Below are positions 16,829 through 24,176 of a stretch of 64,000 nucleotides of DNA, one piece after another. This DNA is from Streptomyces endocoffeicus (GTDB taxonomy: Bacteria; Actinomycetota; Actinomycetes; Streptomycetales; Streptomycetaceae). The position numbers were made by a program, and so were the translations under genes. The notes beneath the pieces are model-generated. The model did not search any database. It was not told the origin of the DNA and worked only from the letters and a program-made list of their open reading frames with translations. The first letter of the stretch is position 1. Every line of letters starts with the position of its first letter. The stretch lies in contig NZ_JAERRG010000002.1 of NCBI RefSeq assembly GCF_016741935.1, positions 62,001 to 126,000 of the forward strand, read 5' to 3'.

Positions 16829-17427
16829 CGGAATCTGCCCCGCTCGAGGGCGCGGCGCCGGGCGGCGGCCTCGGTGACCGCGTCACGCTCGTGGGTCCGG
16901 GCGTGCGGCGGGCAGGCGTAGACGGTGCGGCCGGCGCCGCTGGCCCCGTGCTGGACATCCACGATGACCGGCTCGTCGGTGGGCAGCTCGCAGCGGTAGC
17001 AGAGCTGGCGGCCGTCCGGTGCCGGGCCGAGGACGTCGTCGAGGGCCTGGCGCAGGGCGAGGACCAGGTGATGGGTGTCGGTCAGGTACCGGTCCGGGCC
17101 GAGCGGGATCCGCCAGTACGTCTTGTGCTCGGCCCTCCACGAGGCGGGCGGTACGCCGAGGAGGGTGCCCTCGTCGGCGAGTTCGGCGAGGATGCGGACC
17201 CGGCGCATGCGCCAACTGCGGGCGGTGGAAGTGTCGATACCGATGAGCCAGTACGTCTTGCCGTAGGTGTCGTCCTGGATGACGGCGCCGGATCGGTTGC
17301 CGAGCAGTTCCAGGGCGCGGTCCGCGACAGGGGTGGGTGCGGCGATGGCATCCCACCATTTGCCCACCGGTAACGCCTCGATGTCCTCGGTGTTCGGTGG
17401 TGTCCACGGCAGGGTTCTGGTCATCAT
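16825..17427 (-). CDS. Hypothetical island protein with C-terminal Cys cluster
   Basis: A 200-aa soluble protein and the first gene of the four-gene overlapping operon. The N-terminal part has an [14 protein letters not shown] block and a beta-rich core ([40 protein letters not shown]). The end has [20 protein letters not shown] with a CxxC and [11 protein letters not shown] recognise no named domain. Codon 19 is TTA (17371-17373), so bldA control is likely. GGAG lies 7 nt before ATG 17427. It is divergent from the XRE gene, whose product may regulate it. Confidence 0.72.
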   Translation of the reverse strand: MMTRTLPWTPPNTEDIEALPVGKWWDAIAAPTPVADRALELLGNRSGAVIQDDTYGKTYWLIGIDTSTARSWRMRRVRILAELADEGTLLGVPPASWRAEHKTYWRIPLGPDRYLTDTHHLVLALRQALDDVLGPAPDGRQLCYRCELPTDEPVIVDVQHGASGAGRTVYACPPHARTHERDAVTEAAARRRALERGRFR

Positions 17428-17590
17428 CGGGCATCTCCGTGGCAGCGTGTTGCCTCGTCCATGGTTGGGTCGTTATTCCGCCGAGCTACGGCGGATGTCC
17501 CTGCTCACGACGTTACGAATCAGCGCAATGCGCATGAACCGACTACGAGTACGGGATGATGACGAACCCACGACCGAGCAGGGGGAACTC

Positions 17591-18702
17591 ATGGCGAAGC
17601 GTCAGCCAACTACCCTGACCCGCAGTCAGGGTAGGGTCGATAGAGGCCGTCGAGGTGTGGTGTCTGGGTACGTCTTACGGCTGATAAGAGAGCATCTGGA
17701 CCTCAGTCAAGAGGCTCTAGCCGAACGGTTCCGGGTCTCGTTGGACACCGTCGCTGGCTGGGAATCCGGGCGTCGTCCGCTCACTGCTGTACCCGCCGGG
17801 CAGATGCTCGTTCTCCGCCACCGGCTGATGCATCTGGGTGCCTCGCCTGCACTGCTGCTCGCACTCGAACGCGGCATGGAAGCGGACGTTCTGCTTGCCA
17901 GCGCCCTGGACGGTGAGGTGTCTGCTCAGGACAGTCCGCTTGGCGCCTGGGTGATGCAGCGCGACCTCGTTGAAGTGCTGGCGTGGCCACTCACAGGGGA
18001 ACCGCCAGGGCCGGTCCGAATGCTGCCCGACCCGCCGCGACAGCGGAGAGGGCCTGTCCCGTCGGCTCCGGAATTGACGGCCGAAGACCGTAAGCGCTTC
18101 TTCGTTCACCTCAGGCGCATGACCGAACAAGCGCGGACTCAGGGGAACTTCCTGCTACGGCGCCAGGCGATGATCTGTCCGGCTATGACCGCGCGGAAAA
18201 CGGTGACTGGCTTGCGCAGCAGCAACGCAGCGAACCTTCTTCGGACTGGCTGACCAGCTGGCTCAACGAGCGTTCCGTGGCAGCCGTCGCAGCACGCCAG
18301 GGCGATCGGGAACGTATGCAGCATTTCGTCAGGAATACGCTCAAAGACGATGAAGCCAGTGAAGCGGCGAACCTCAACTACTGGGCGTACTGGATCGGGG
18401 AAACTCAGCACATCGAACTCTCGGACCAGTTCATCGCCTCGCAGAACCTTGGCGCCTGGCCAGGTACGCGGCTTCTTCAGCACTTGGCGCGGGGGCTCGC
18501 ACCACATCACGGATACGTCGAACTGAACATCCACACCCTATGGACACTGCTCGCCGCAAGGCCCGAGCTGCTCCGCTCAGGAGATGCCGCAACCGCCCTC
18601 CGGGAACGACTGCCAGTGATGTTGGATAGCCGGGAGATTTCCGCACCCGTACGCCACGAGCTCGAGAGCATCCGGTACGCAATCCGCCTCGCTGAGGCGT
18701 GA
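17591..18702 (+). pseudogene. XRE-family regulator, interrupted by a frameshift
   Basis: From ATG 17591 (GGGGGAA upstream) the product starts with an XRE HTH, YVLRLIREHLDLSQEALAER then VSLDTVAGWESGRRPL, and continues to [20 protein letters not shown]. Near 18168 the natural continuation [20 protein letters not shown] lies in another frame and runs to 18702; the first frame stops at 18253. One missing base (GCGGAT to GCGAT) would restore a protein of about 370 aa, the usual size for XRE regulators paired with HD-domain genes in Streptomyces. A TTA codon lies at 17675-17677. It is either a sequence error or a disabled regulator of the island. Confidence 0.8.
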
Positions 18703-18714
18703 GAGGAGTTGACG

Positions 18715-19293
18715 GTGACTGACGACCTGCATGCGGTGGCACGCTTCCTGTTCGAAGCTGGCGCGCTGAAGCAGAACCGCAGGACAGGCTGGTGGATGGC
18801 TGGCGTCCGAGACCCTGAAACAGTCGCCGAGCATGCCTGGCGCACTTCGCTGATTGCCTCGATCATCGCCCAGTTGGAAGGCGCCGATCCTGCGCGAGCC
18901 GCTCTCATGGCTGTCTGGCACGATTCACAGGAGACACGTACTGGCGACGTGAACTACCTGGGCAAGAAGTACGCGCCCAGCCCCGACCCGCAAGCGGTGA
19001 CCGCTGACCAGACCGTCGACATGCCCGAGGGCCTCGCTTCCGCTGTACGGGCATGGGTCGGCGAGTACGAAGCGAAGGAATCGACCGAGGCGGTATGCGC
19101 TCGCGACGCAGATAAGCTTGAGTGCCTGCTACAGGGACTCGAATACCTGTCTCAGGGATATGAAAACGCTCAGCGCTGGGTCGACAACAGCCGTAGCCGG
19201 TTGGTGACAGAGACCGGCAAGCGCCTTGCTGACGAACTGCTGAACCAGGGATCTCTCGACTGGCTCCGTGTGGCGCTGGGCGAGAAGCCGTAG
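18715..19293 (+). CDS. HD-domain phosphohydrolase (YfbR/HDDC2-like)
   Basis: A 192-aa metal-dependent phosphohydrolase. The HD signature is complete: RDPETVAEHAWRTSL (first His), AVWHDSQETRTGD (His-Asp) and CARDADKLECLLQG (last Asp), resembling 5'-nucleotidase YfbR and HDDC2-type proteins that hydrolyse dNMPs. GAGGAG is 6 nt before GTG 18715, so that start is chosen over the TTG at 18709. It follows the XRE gene by 12 bp and is probably cotranscribed with it; this XRE-HD pairing is common in Streptomyces accessory regions. Its role there is not known. Confidence 0.85.
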   Translation: MTDDLHAVARFLFEAGALKQNRRTGWWMAGVRDPETVAEHAWRTSLIASIIAQLEGADPARAALMAVWHDSQETRTGDVNYLGKKYAPSPDPQAVTADQTVDMPEGLASAVRAWVGEYEAKESTEAVCARDADKLECLLQGLEYLSQGYENAQRWVDNSRSRLVTETGKRLADELLNQGSLDWLRVALGEKP

Positions 19294-19326
19294 CAGCTCC
19301 TCGAACTCTCAGACAGCAAGCGAAAC

Positions 19327-19356
19327 GCCCCCTCCGGCCCGTAGGCCAGAGGGGGC
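19327..19356 (+). terminator. Terminator after the HD-domain gene
   Basis: Arms GCCCCCTCCGGCC and GGCCAGAGGGGGC (one mismatch) with a 4-nt loop, 34 bp after the stop codon of the HD gene. Confidence 0.85.
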
Positions 19357-19522
19357 TCACGTATCAGAGGCGCCGCCGGTCCGGCGCGAGCGCGGCCGGC
19401 ATGCTCGGGCCATCAGTCGGCTCCGGCTGAGGCTGCAGCGCACCATCCCGCCGGCACACCAGCGCATCCGGATCCCACTATCGGCACGCCATCGTCCGGA
19501 AGCCTCTCGGGCTCGCCCGAGA

Positions 19523-19568
19523 CGAAAGCGGCCGCTGTCCCACTTGCGCAGGTCAGCGGCCTCTTTCG
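19523..19568 (-). terminator. Terminator downstream of tRNA-His
   Basis: Arms CGAAAGCGGCCGCTG and CAGCGGCCTCTTTCG (one internal mismatch) around a 16-nt loop, directly 3' of the leftward tRNA. The stretch 19357-19522 holds no gene I can support. Confidence 0.78.
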
Positions 19569-19573
19569 AAGAG

Positions 19574-19646
19574 GGTGAGTAACGGGACTCGAACCCGCGA
19601 CATCCTGGACCACAACCAGGTGCTCTACCAGCTGAGCTATACCCAC
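19574..19646 (-). tRNA. tRNA-His (anticodon GTG)
   Basis: A complete cloverleaf can be folded. The acceptor GTGGGTA pairs with TACTCAC (one G-U). The D-arm has AGCTCAGCTGGTAGAGC. The anticodon stem CCTGG/CCAGG encloses TTGTGGT with anticodon GTG. The T-arm contains GGTTCGAGTCC. The base before position 1 is G, opposite the C discriminator, the G-1:C73 pair peculiar to tRNA-His. No CCA is encoded in the gene. Confidence 0.97.
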
Positions 19647-19754
19647 CATGACCGGCGCTTTCCGCACCGGCCGAGAAAAAGTGTACAGGGTCCTGAGGGG
19701 TGCTCGCTCCCGGCTTTCGGGGAGTCGGGAGCGAGCACCGGGATGGCGGCAGGG

Positions 19755-20363
19755 TCAGGCGTGCCGGGCGGGCAGGACGTGCTTGGTCGCGATGGCCTTC
19801 GCCGTGTCCGAGTCCGGGCCGGGAGCCGGTACGAAGATCGATTCCCGGTAGTAGCGCAGTTCGGCGATGGACTCGTGGATGTCCGCGAGCGCGCGGTGGT
19901 TGCCGTTCTTCTTGGGGCTGTTGAAGTAGGCCCGCGGGTACCAGCGGCGGGCCAGCTCCTTGATCGAGGAGACGTCGACGATCCGGTAGTGGAGGTAGCT
20001 CTCGAGCGTCGGCATGTCCCGGAGGAGGAAGCCCCGGTCGGTGCCGACCGAGTTTCCGCACAGCGGGGCCTTGCCGGCCTCGGGGACGTGCTCGCGGATG
20101 TAGGCCAGGACCTGGTCCTGGGCATCCTCGAGCGTGGTCCCGCCCTCGAGCTCGGCGAGCAGGCCGGAGGTGGTGTGCATCTCGCGCACCACTTCGGGCA
20201 TGGTGACCAGCGCTTCCGCGGGGGGCCGGACAACGATGTCCACTCCGTCGCCCTGGATGTTCAGCTCGGAGTCCGTGACCAGCGCGGCCACCTCGATAAG
20301 CGCGTCGTTCGCCAGCGAGAGCCCGGTCATCTCGCAGTCGATCCACACCATGCGATCGTTCAT
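19755..20363 (-). CDS. orn: Oligoribonuclease
   Basis: A 202-aa DEDDh 3'-5' exoribonuclease that degrades RNA dinucleotides, including pGpG from c-di-GMP turnover. Exonuclease motifs: MVWIDCEMTGLSLANDALIE (first Asp/Glu), GNSVGTDRGFLLRDMPTLES (second Asp) and KKNGNHRALADIHESI (His and last Asp). The start is ATG 20363. It lies 5 bp after adpA in the same direction, the arrangement known from S. coelicolor and S. griseus (adpA-ornA), where orn affects growth and development. It ends well before the tRNA. Confidence 0.97.
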   Translation of the reverse strand: MNDRMVWIDCEMTGLSLANDALIEVAALVTDSELNIQGDGVDIVVRPPAEALVTMPEVVREMHTTSGLLAELEGGTTLEDAQDQVLAYIREHVPEAGKAPLCGNSVGTDRGFLLRDMPTLESYLHYRIVDVSSIKELARRWYPRAYFNSPKKNGNHRALADIHESIAELRYYRESIFVPAPGPDSDTAKAIATKHVLPARHA

Positions 20364-20368
20364 ACGTC

Positions 20369-21700
20369 TCACCCTACGGGGCGTTCCCGCTGGCCGGGCA
20401 GGGACGGACGGCCCTGGGCCCGGCCCGCTGCCTGTTCGGGCAGGCGTGGGGCGTAGGCGTCCGACTCCGGTTTGCCAGGTTCCGGATGCGGAGCGTGATG
20501 GTGGTGCGGTGGGTGCCCCGAGTGGCCGGTGGAGGCGCCGGGCGCGCCCGGCCGCCGCAGCGGCAGGGAGTGGTCGCCGACGCGGGGTTCGATCACCTCG
20601 GCGCGGTCGGGCCGGTCGGCCCGCTCCAGCCGCTCCAGCCGCTCCAGGCGGTCGGGGCGGTCCGGGCGCTCCGCGGGCCCGCCCTGGGGCCTGCGGGCGC
20701 GGTACGCGGCCCGGTAGGCGGCCGGGGAGGACCCCAGCTGCCGCCGGAAGTGCCCGCGCAGCGCGACCGGCGAGCGGAAGCCACAGCGTCCCGCGACCTC
20801 GTCGACCGAGTAGTCGGAGGTCTCCAGGAGCCGCTGCGCCTGCAGCACCCGCTGGGTGATCAGCCACTGGAGTGGAGCGCTCCCAGTGAGCGAGCGGAAC
20901 CTGCGGTCGAAGGTCCTGCGGCTCATGTAGGCGCGGGCCGCCAGGGCCTCGACGTCGAACTGCTCGTGCAGATGCTCGAGCGCCCACGCCACGACCTCGG
21001 CGAGCGGATCCGCCCCGATCTCCTCTGGTAACGACCTGTCCAGATAGCGTTCCTGCCCTCCGCTGCGGCGCGGCGGGACGACCAGGCGCCTGGCGAGTGC
21101 GCCGGCGGCGTCCGCGCCGTGGTCGGTGCGCACGATATGCAGGCATAGATCGATCCCGGCGGCGGTGCCCGCCGAGGTCAGTACGTCGCCGTCGTCCACG
21201 AAGAGCTCGCGGGGGTCCACATGGACCGACGGATAGCGCTTGGCGAGCGTCGGTGCGTACATCCAGTGGGTGGTCGCCGGGCGGCCGTCCAGCAGCCCGG
21301 CGGCGGCCAGTACGAAGGCCCCGGTGCACAGGCCCACGATCCGCGCGCCCTCCTCGTGCGCGCGGCGCAGCGCGTCGAGCGCGGCGGCCGGTGGCGGCTG
21401 GGTTATCGACCGCCAGGCCGGTACGACGACGGTGCCGGCCCGGGAGAGTGCCTCCAGGCCGTATGGTGCGGTCAGTTCCAGTCCGCCAGTCGTTCGCAAT
21501 GGCACATCTTCGCCCGCGCACACCAGAAGTCGGTACCGAGGAACTCCGGCGTCCTGCCGGTCGATACCGAAGACGGAGAGCGGGATGGAGCTTTCGAAGA
21601 TGGGGCCGCCGCTGAACAGCAGCACCGCGACGATTTCTCGTCGCCGGCGTCCGGAGAGCTTGCGCGAGGTCTCCGGTACGGTCGTGGAGTCCTGGCTCAT
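20369..21700 (-). CDS. adpA: AdpA, AraC-type master regulator of development
   Basis: A 443-aa regulator: N-terminal DJ-1/PfpI-like domain (IVAVLLFSGGPIFESSIPLS, IVGLCTGAFVLAAAGLLDGR) and C-terminal AraC HTH pair (EALAARAYMSRRTFDRRFRS, VDEVAGRCGFRSPVALRGHF). AdpA controls hundreds of genes in morphogenesis, antibiotic and secreted-enzyme production. Codon 224, in the linker (DRSLPEE), is TTA (21029-21031), the conserved bldA-dependence signal of adpA orthologues. The tail from about residue 340 is a low-complexity Arg/Asp/Leu repeat (RPDRLERLERLERADRPD) then His/Pro-rich, longer than essential. ornA follows at 5 bp. Confidence 0.98.
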   Translation of the reverse strand: MSQDSTTVPETSRKLSGRRRREIVAVLLFSGGPIFESSIPLSVFGIDRQDAGVPRYRLLVCAGEDVPLRTTGGLELTAPYGLEALSRAGTVVVPAWRSITQPPPAAALDALRRAHEEGARIVGLCTGAFVLAAAGLLDGRPATTHWMYAPTLAKRYPSVHVDPRELFVDDGDVLTSAGTAAGIDLCLHIVRTDHGADAAGALARRLVVPPRRSGGQERYLDRSLPEEIGADPLAEVVAWALEHLHEQFDVEALAARAYMSRRTFDRRFRSLTGSAPLQWLITQRVLQAQRLLETSDYSVDEVAGRCGFRSPVALRGHFRRQLGSSPAAYRAAYRARRPQGGPAERPDRPDRLERLERLERADRPDRAEVIEPRVGDHSLPLRRPGAPGASTGHSGHPPHHHHAPHPEPGKPESDAYAPRLPEQAAGRAQGRPSLPGQRERPVG

Positions 21701-22220
21701 GGCACTAAGCCCCCCTCGGTGGTCGCGTCCTCTCGGTCCTGCACGTTTCCCCTCGGTCCTGAACGGTTCCCCCGCCGGTCATGGCCAAGATCGAATCTAC
21801 TGTGTCGCGTGTGGTCGCCGTGACCAGTTCACCACCCGCCACTATGTCGACATGACAACTTGGCGCGAAGCATTCGATCACGAAGCGTTGCACTCGTAGC
21901 CCTCGCTGTGAAGTACGCCTTGTGCGGACACCCACTTCCCGTAGGGGGTACGTGCGCTCCGGACCCCTTTCCACGCTGGCCGGACGGGTGTTGAGCACGG
22001 CGTTTGCCAAGGAAAGAAGTGTGGCTGGAAGTTGGCCGAAAACAAGCGGGCGCAGACGTACGGATGGGTCATACGACCGGCGTACGTGCGGCTCGTACTT
22101 CTTCAGGGGGCGAGCGGTCGCCTTCCGGGCTTGAGCGGTGCTACAGCGATGCTCCATCGGCGCTGAGTGTGCGGAGCACTACGCACCGCTTCCCCGGCTC
22201 CGTGCCTTTCCGGTCGGCCC
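21701..22220. other. Long adpA upstream region
   Basis: About 520 bp with no gene I can support. A long regulatory leader is usual for adpA. A 9/10 match to the AdpA consensus TGGCSNGWWY (TGGCGCGAAG) lies near 21862, which would fit autoregulation. The sequence is less GC-rich than flanking genes near 21780-22030. No clear promoter hexamers were assigned. Confidence 0.5.
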
Positions 22221-22595
22221 TCAGGCGCGGCGGCCGCCCCGGTGCGCGCCGATCCCCGTACGGCCGTGGCGGCCCCGGTGCGGGCTGATGCCGTCCGCGC
22301 CCAGCCGGGCCGCGGTGCGCTCGGAGTGGCGCAGCAGGGCGCGGCTGGCGGCCGTCACGGCGGCGAGGCCCGCGGCGGCCCCCAGGGCGGCGCCGAAGGG
22401 CAATCCGCACATGAGCAGGACGACGGGAACCACGGCGCAGCTGAAGGCCGCCCAGCGGATCACCTCGCTCACCGCGTCGCTAGCGGGGACCTGGACCTGG
22501 GCTCGAGGGGGGCTCGGAAGGTGGGGCCGTCCGGGTGTCCCGGCCCCGCCGCCGGGGGTGCCGCCGGGGGCGTCGTACTCGGGGGCGACAGACAC
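22221..22595 (-). CDS. Small membrane protein
   Basis: A 124-aa protein with a Pro/Gly-rich N-terminal part, two adjacent hydrophobic helices (AFSCAVVPVVLLMCGLPFGA, ALGAAAGLAAVTAASRALL) and a basic His/Arg-rich end. The start is GTG 22595 with GAGAGGAG about 10 nt upstream. It sits upstream of adpA in the same direction but some 520 bp away, so separate transcription is likely. No domain is recognised; the helical hairpin suggests a small integral membrane protein. Confidence 0.65.
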   Translation of the reverse strand: MSVAPEYDAPGGTPGGGAGTPGRPHLPSPPRAQVQVPASDAVSEVIRWAAFSCAVVPVVLLMCGLPFGAALGAAAGLAAVTAASRALLRHSERTAARLGADGISPHRGRHGRTGIGAHRGGRRA

Positions 22596-23092
22596 GGGCA
22601 GGGCTCCTCTCGAGCGGCCGGCGAGGTGCCGGCAGGGGCTCGGCGCGGGGGTGGCGAGGGGGCGGCGGGCGGAGGATCCGGGCAGGTGAGCCGGGCGGGC
22701 CGGGACCGCCGCACCCGGTGCCGCTACTACAACGCCCGGCCCGCCCCCAGGTCACTGCCGGGCGGCCGCACGGCGTACCGCGGCGGCCCCGCCGAGCCGG
22801 GCCGCGGGCCGGGGCCCGGCTCCGCGGGGGACCACTTGGGGCATTGCGTTACGGGCCGCCCTCCGGCATGCTCCGGGGAACGCTTCGGGCGCTCCGCTCC
22901 CGTGGCAACCTCTGGGCAGGTGGTGAATGCCGCCGTACCCTTGGGGGTAAGGGCTTGGAAAGATGAATCCCGGACGGATTTCGACCCCTCGAGACCGTCC
23001 CCGAGCTCCAGCGGAGCTCACGTCCCCCGACAGCCCTCTACCTGAGCCCCCGCCGATCCCTCCGCACGAGGACATCCTTCGCCGAGACACCG
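22596..23092. other. Intergenic region upstream of universal stress gene
   Basis: About 500 bp. The left 250 bp is extremely GC-rich with short self-complementary runs near 22795-22830 (GGGCCGCGGGCCGGGGCCCG). The right part, from about 22850, must hold the promoter of the stress gene. I find no convincing ORF, RNA or consensus promoter. Confidence 0.4.
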
Positions 23093-23614
23093 ATGGCCGG
23101 TCACGAAATCCCCGAACCCGCGGACCGCAAGCGGGTCGCCGATCACATGGCGCACCCCGAAGCGGCGGAAGAAACACGTCATTCCTGCGATCCAGCGTTC
23201 CAGCACGGTGTTGTGGTGGGATTCGACGGTTCCATGTCGAGCGAGCGTGCCCTCGCCTACGCGATCGGCATGGCCCGGCGCTCAGGCTCCGGGCTGATCA
23301 TCGTTCATGTGGCCAACCGGCTGCCGACGACGGTCTGGGCGGGCTGTGAGCCGCCGGTCTTCGTCGACGTTCCCGATCACCGCACCGAGGTGCTGGGGCT
23401 CGAGCTGGCCTGCGCCGATCATCTCTCCGAGGTGCCCTGGATCCTCGTCGAGCGGGGCGGGGACATCTGCCATGAGCTGGAGGAGGTCGGCCGGGAGTAC
23501 GCGGCCGACGCCATCGTGGTGGGCTCCACGCACGGGCTGGTGGGGCGGATCTTCGGCTCGGTCGCGGGGCGGCTCGCACGGCGGGCGCAGCGGCCCGTCG
23601 TCGTCATCCCCTGA
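23093..23614 (+). CDS. Universal stress protein (UspA family)
   Basis: A 173-aa single-domain Usp protein with an unusual 36-residue charged N-terminal extension before the core. The core starts GVVVGFDGSMSSERALAYAI and ends with the nucleotide-binding signature VVGSTHGLVGRIFGSVAGRL then ARRAQRPVVVIP (G-2x-G-9x-G-S/T pattern), so it probably binds ATP. Such proteins respond to hypoxia, stationary phase or starvation in actinobacteria. The last codons form the first unit of a tandem repeat that continues beyond the stop. Confidence 0.9.
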   Translation: MAGHEIPEPADRKRVADHMAHPEAAEETRHSCDPAFQHGVVVGFDGSMSSERALAYAIGMARRSGSGLIIVHVANRLPTTVWAGCEPPVFVDVPDHRTEVLGLELACADHLSEVPWILVERGGDICHELEEVGREYAADAIVVGSTHGLVGRIFGSVAGRLARRAQRPVVVIP

Positions 23615-23701
23615 GCGTCCGTCCGGCGTCATCCCCTGAGCGTCCGTCCATCGTCATCCGCTGAGCGTCGCCCGGCGTCATCCTCTGGGCGTCCCCTGAG
23701 C
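23603..23701. repeat. 25-bp tandem repeat derived from the stress-gene 3' end
   Basis: Copies start at 23603, 23628, 23653 and 23677 (unit GTCATCCCCTGAGCGTCCGT plus 5 nt). The first copy contains the last codons and stop (VIP, TGA) of the stress protein, so the gene end has been locally multiplied. From 23702 to about 23830 the sequence is pyrimidine-rich without genes. Confidence 0.9.
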
Positions 23702-23953
23702 GCCCTCGGTCCCGTTCTCGCGGGCCGTCCCGCCCGCCCTCGTGGGCCCTCCTGGCCGCTTCCCGGGCCCTTTCGGCCCTTCTGGGTTCGCCTGAGTTCC
23801 TGAGACTCTGGACGCACCGTGCCCGGCGCGCCTCCTCGTCAAGTGAGGTAGTTCAGTCCAAAACCTCTTACGCCGACACGACTTGGCGCGGGCGCCTGGA
23901 ACCGGACACCCTCAACTCCCCTTGACCGCAGGTGAGATGGCGTCAAGTCCATC

Positions 23954-24059
23954 TTGACAACGGACAAACCTACCCGTGCGTAGAGGTGGATTGTGCGTTT
24001 GTGAGGGGTACAAACCGTTCGATCGTGCTGTCGCGCGGGAAGTGACGGTTCCCGCGCGA
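23954..24059 (+). ncRNA. Candidate small RNA with operator-like palindrome
   Basis: A TTGACA box (23954-23959) overlaps a perfect inverted repeat GTCAAG-TCCAT-CTTGAC (23942-23958). A possible -10 (GTAGAG/TAGAGG, 23980-23986) follows, at longer than ideal spacing. About 50 nt further is an 11-bp perfect hairpin TCGCGCGGGAA-N7-TTCCCGCGCGA (24031-24059). Further half-sites GTCAAG (23838) and CTTGAC (23921) lie upstream. No convincing ORF lies between; a 19-codon frame starting GTG at about 23987 is the only one. This suggests a regulated short transcript of about 70-80 nt, converging on glmS. Expression is unproven. Confidence 0.42.
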
Positions 24060-24102
24060 CGGCCAGCCGCCGGCGTATGAGAGGCGACGTCGGCGAAGGG
24101 GA

Positions 24103-24143
24103 GGCGGCCCCCGCGTGCGTGGTGGCACACGCGGGGGACCGCC
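24103..24143 (-). terminator. Terminator downstream of glmS
   Basis: Arms GGCGGCCCCCGCGTG and CACGCGGGGGACCGCC (one bulged A) enclose a 10-nt loop, 33 bp beyond the glmS stop. It is nearly symmetric and could also stop rightward transcription. Confidence 0.82.
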
Positions 24144-24176
24144 GAAGGATCCGCCGAGGTCGCGGGCGGTGCGGGC

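Noticed and set aside
19574..19646. tRNA-His as an attachment site for an integrated element covering 12.7-19.5 kb
   Set aside because: No integrase, excisionase or repeated tRNA 3' end was found in the window, so no element borders can be defined.
20870..20884. A CebR-like TGGGAGCGCTCCA sequence
   Set aside because: It lies inside the conserved HTH coding region of adpA, is only 12/14, and no promoter is near; probably chance.
23987..24043. A 19-codon frame (GTG start) inside the candidate small RNA
   Set aside because: No ribosome site and no recognisable peptide; it enters the hairpin. The RNA reading is slightly better but also unproven.
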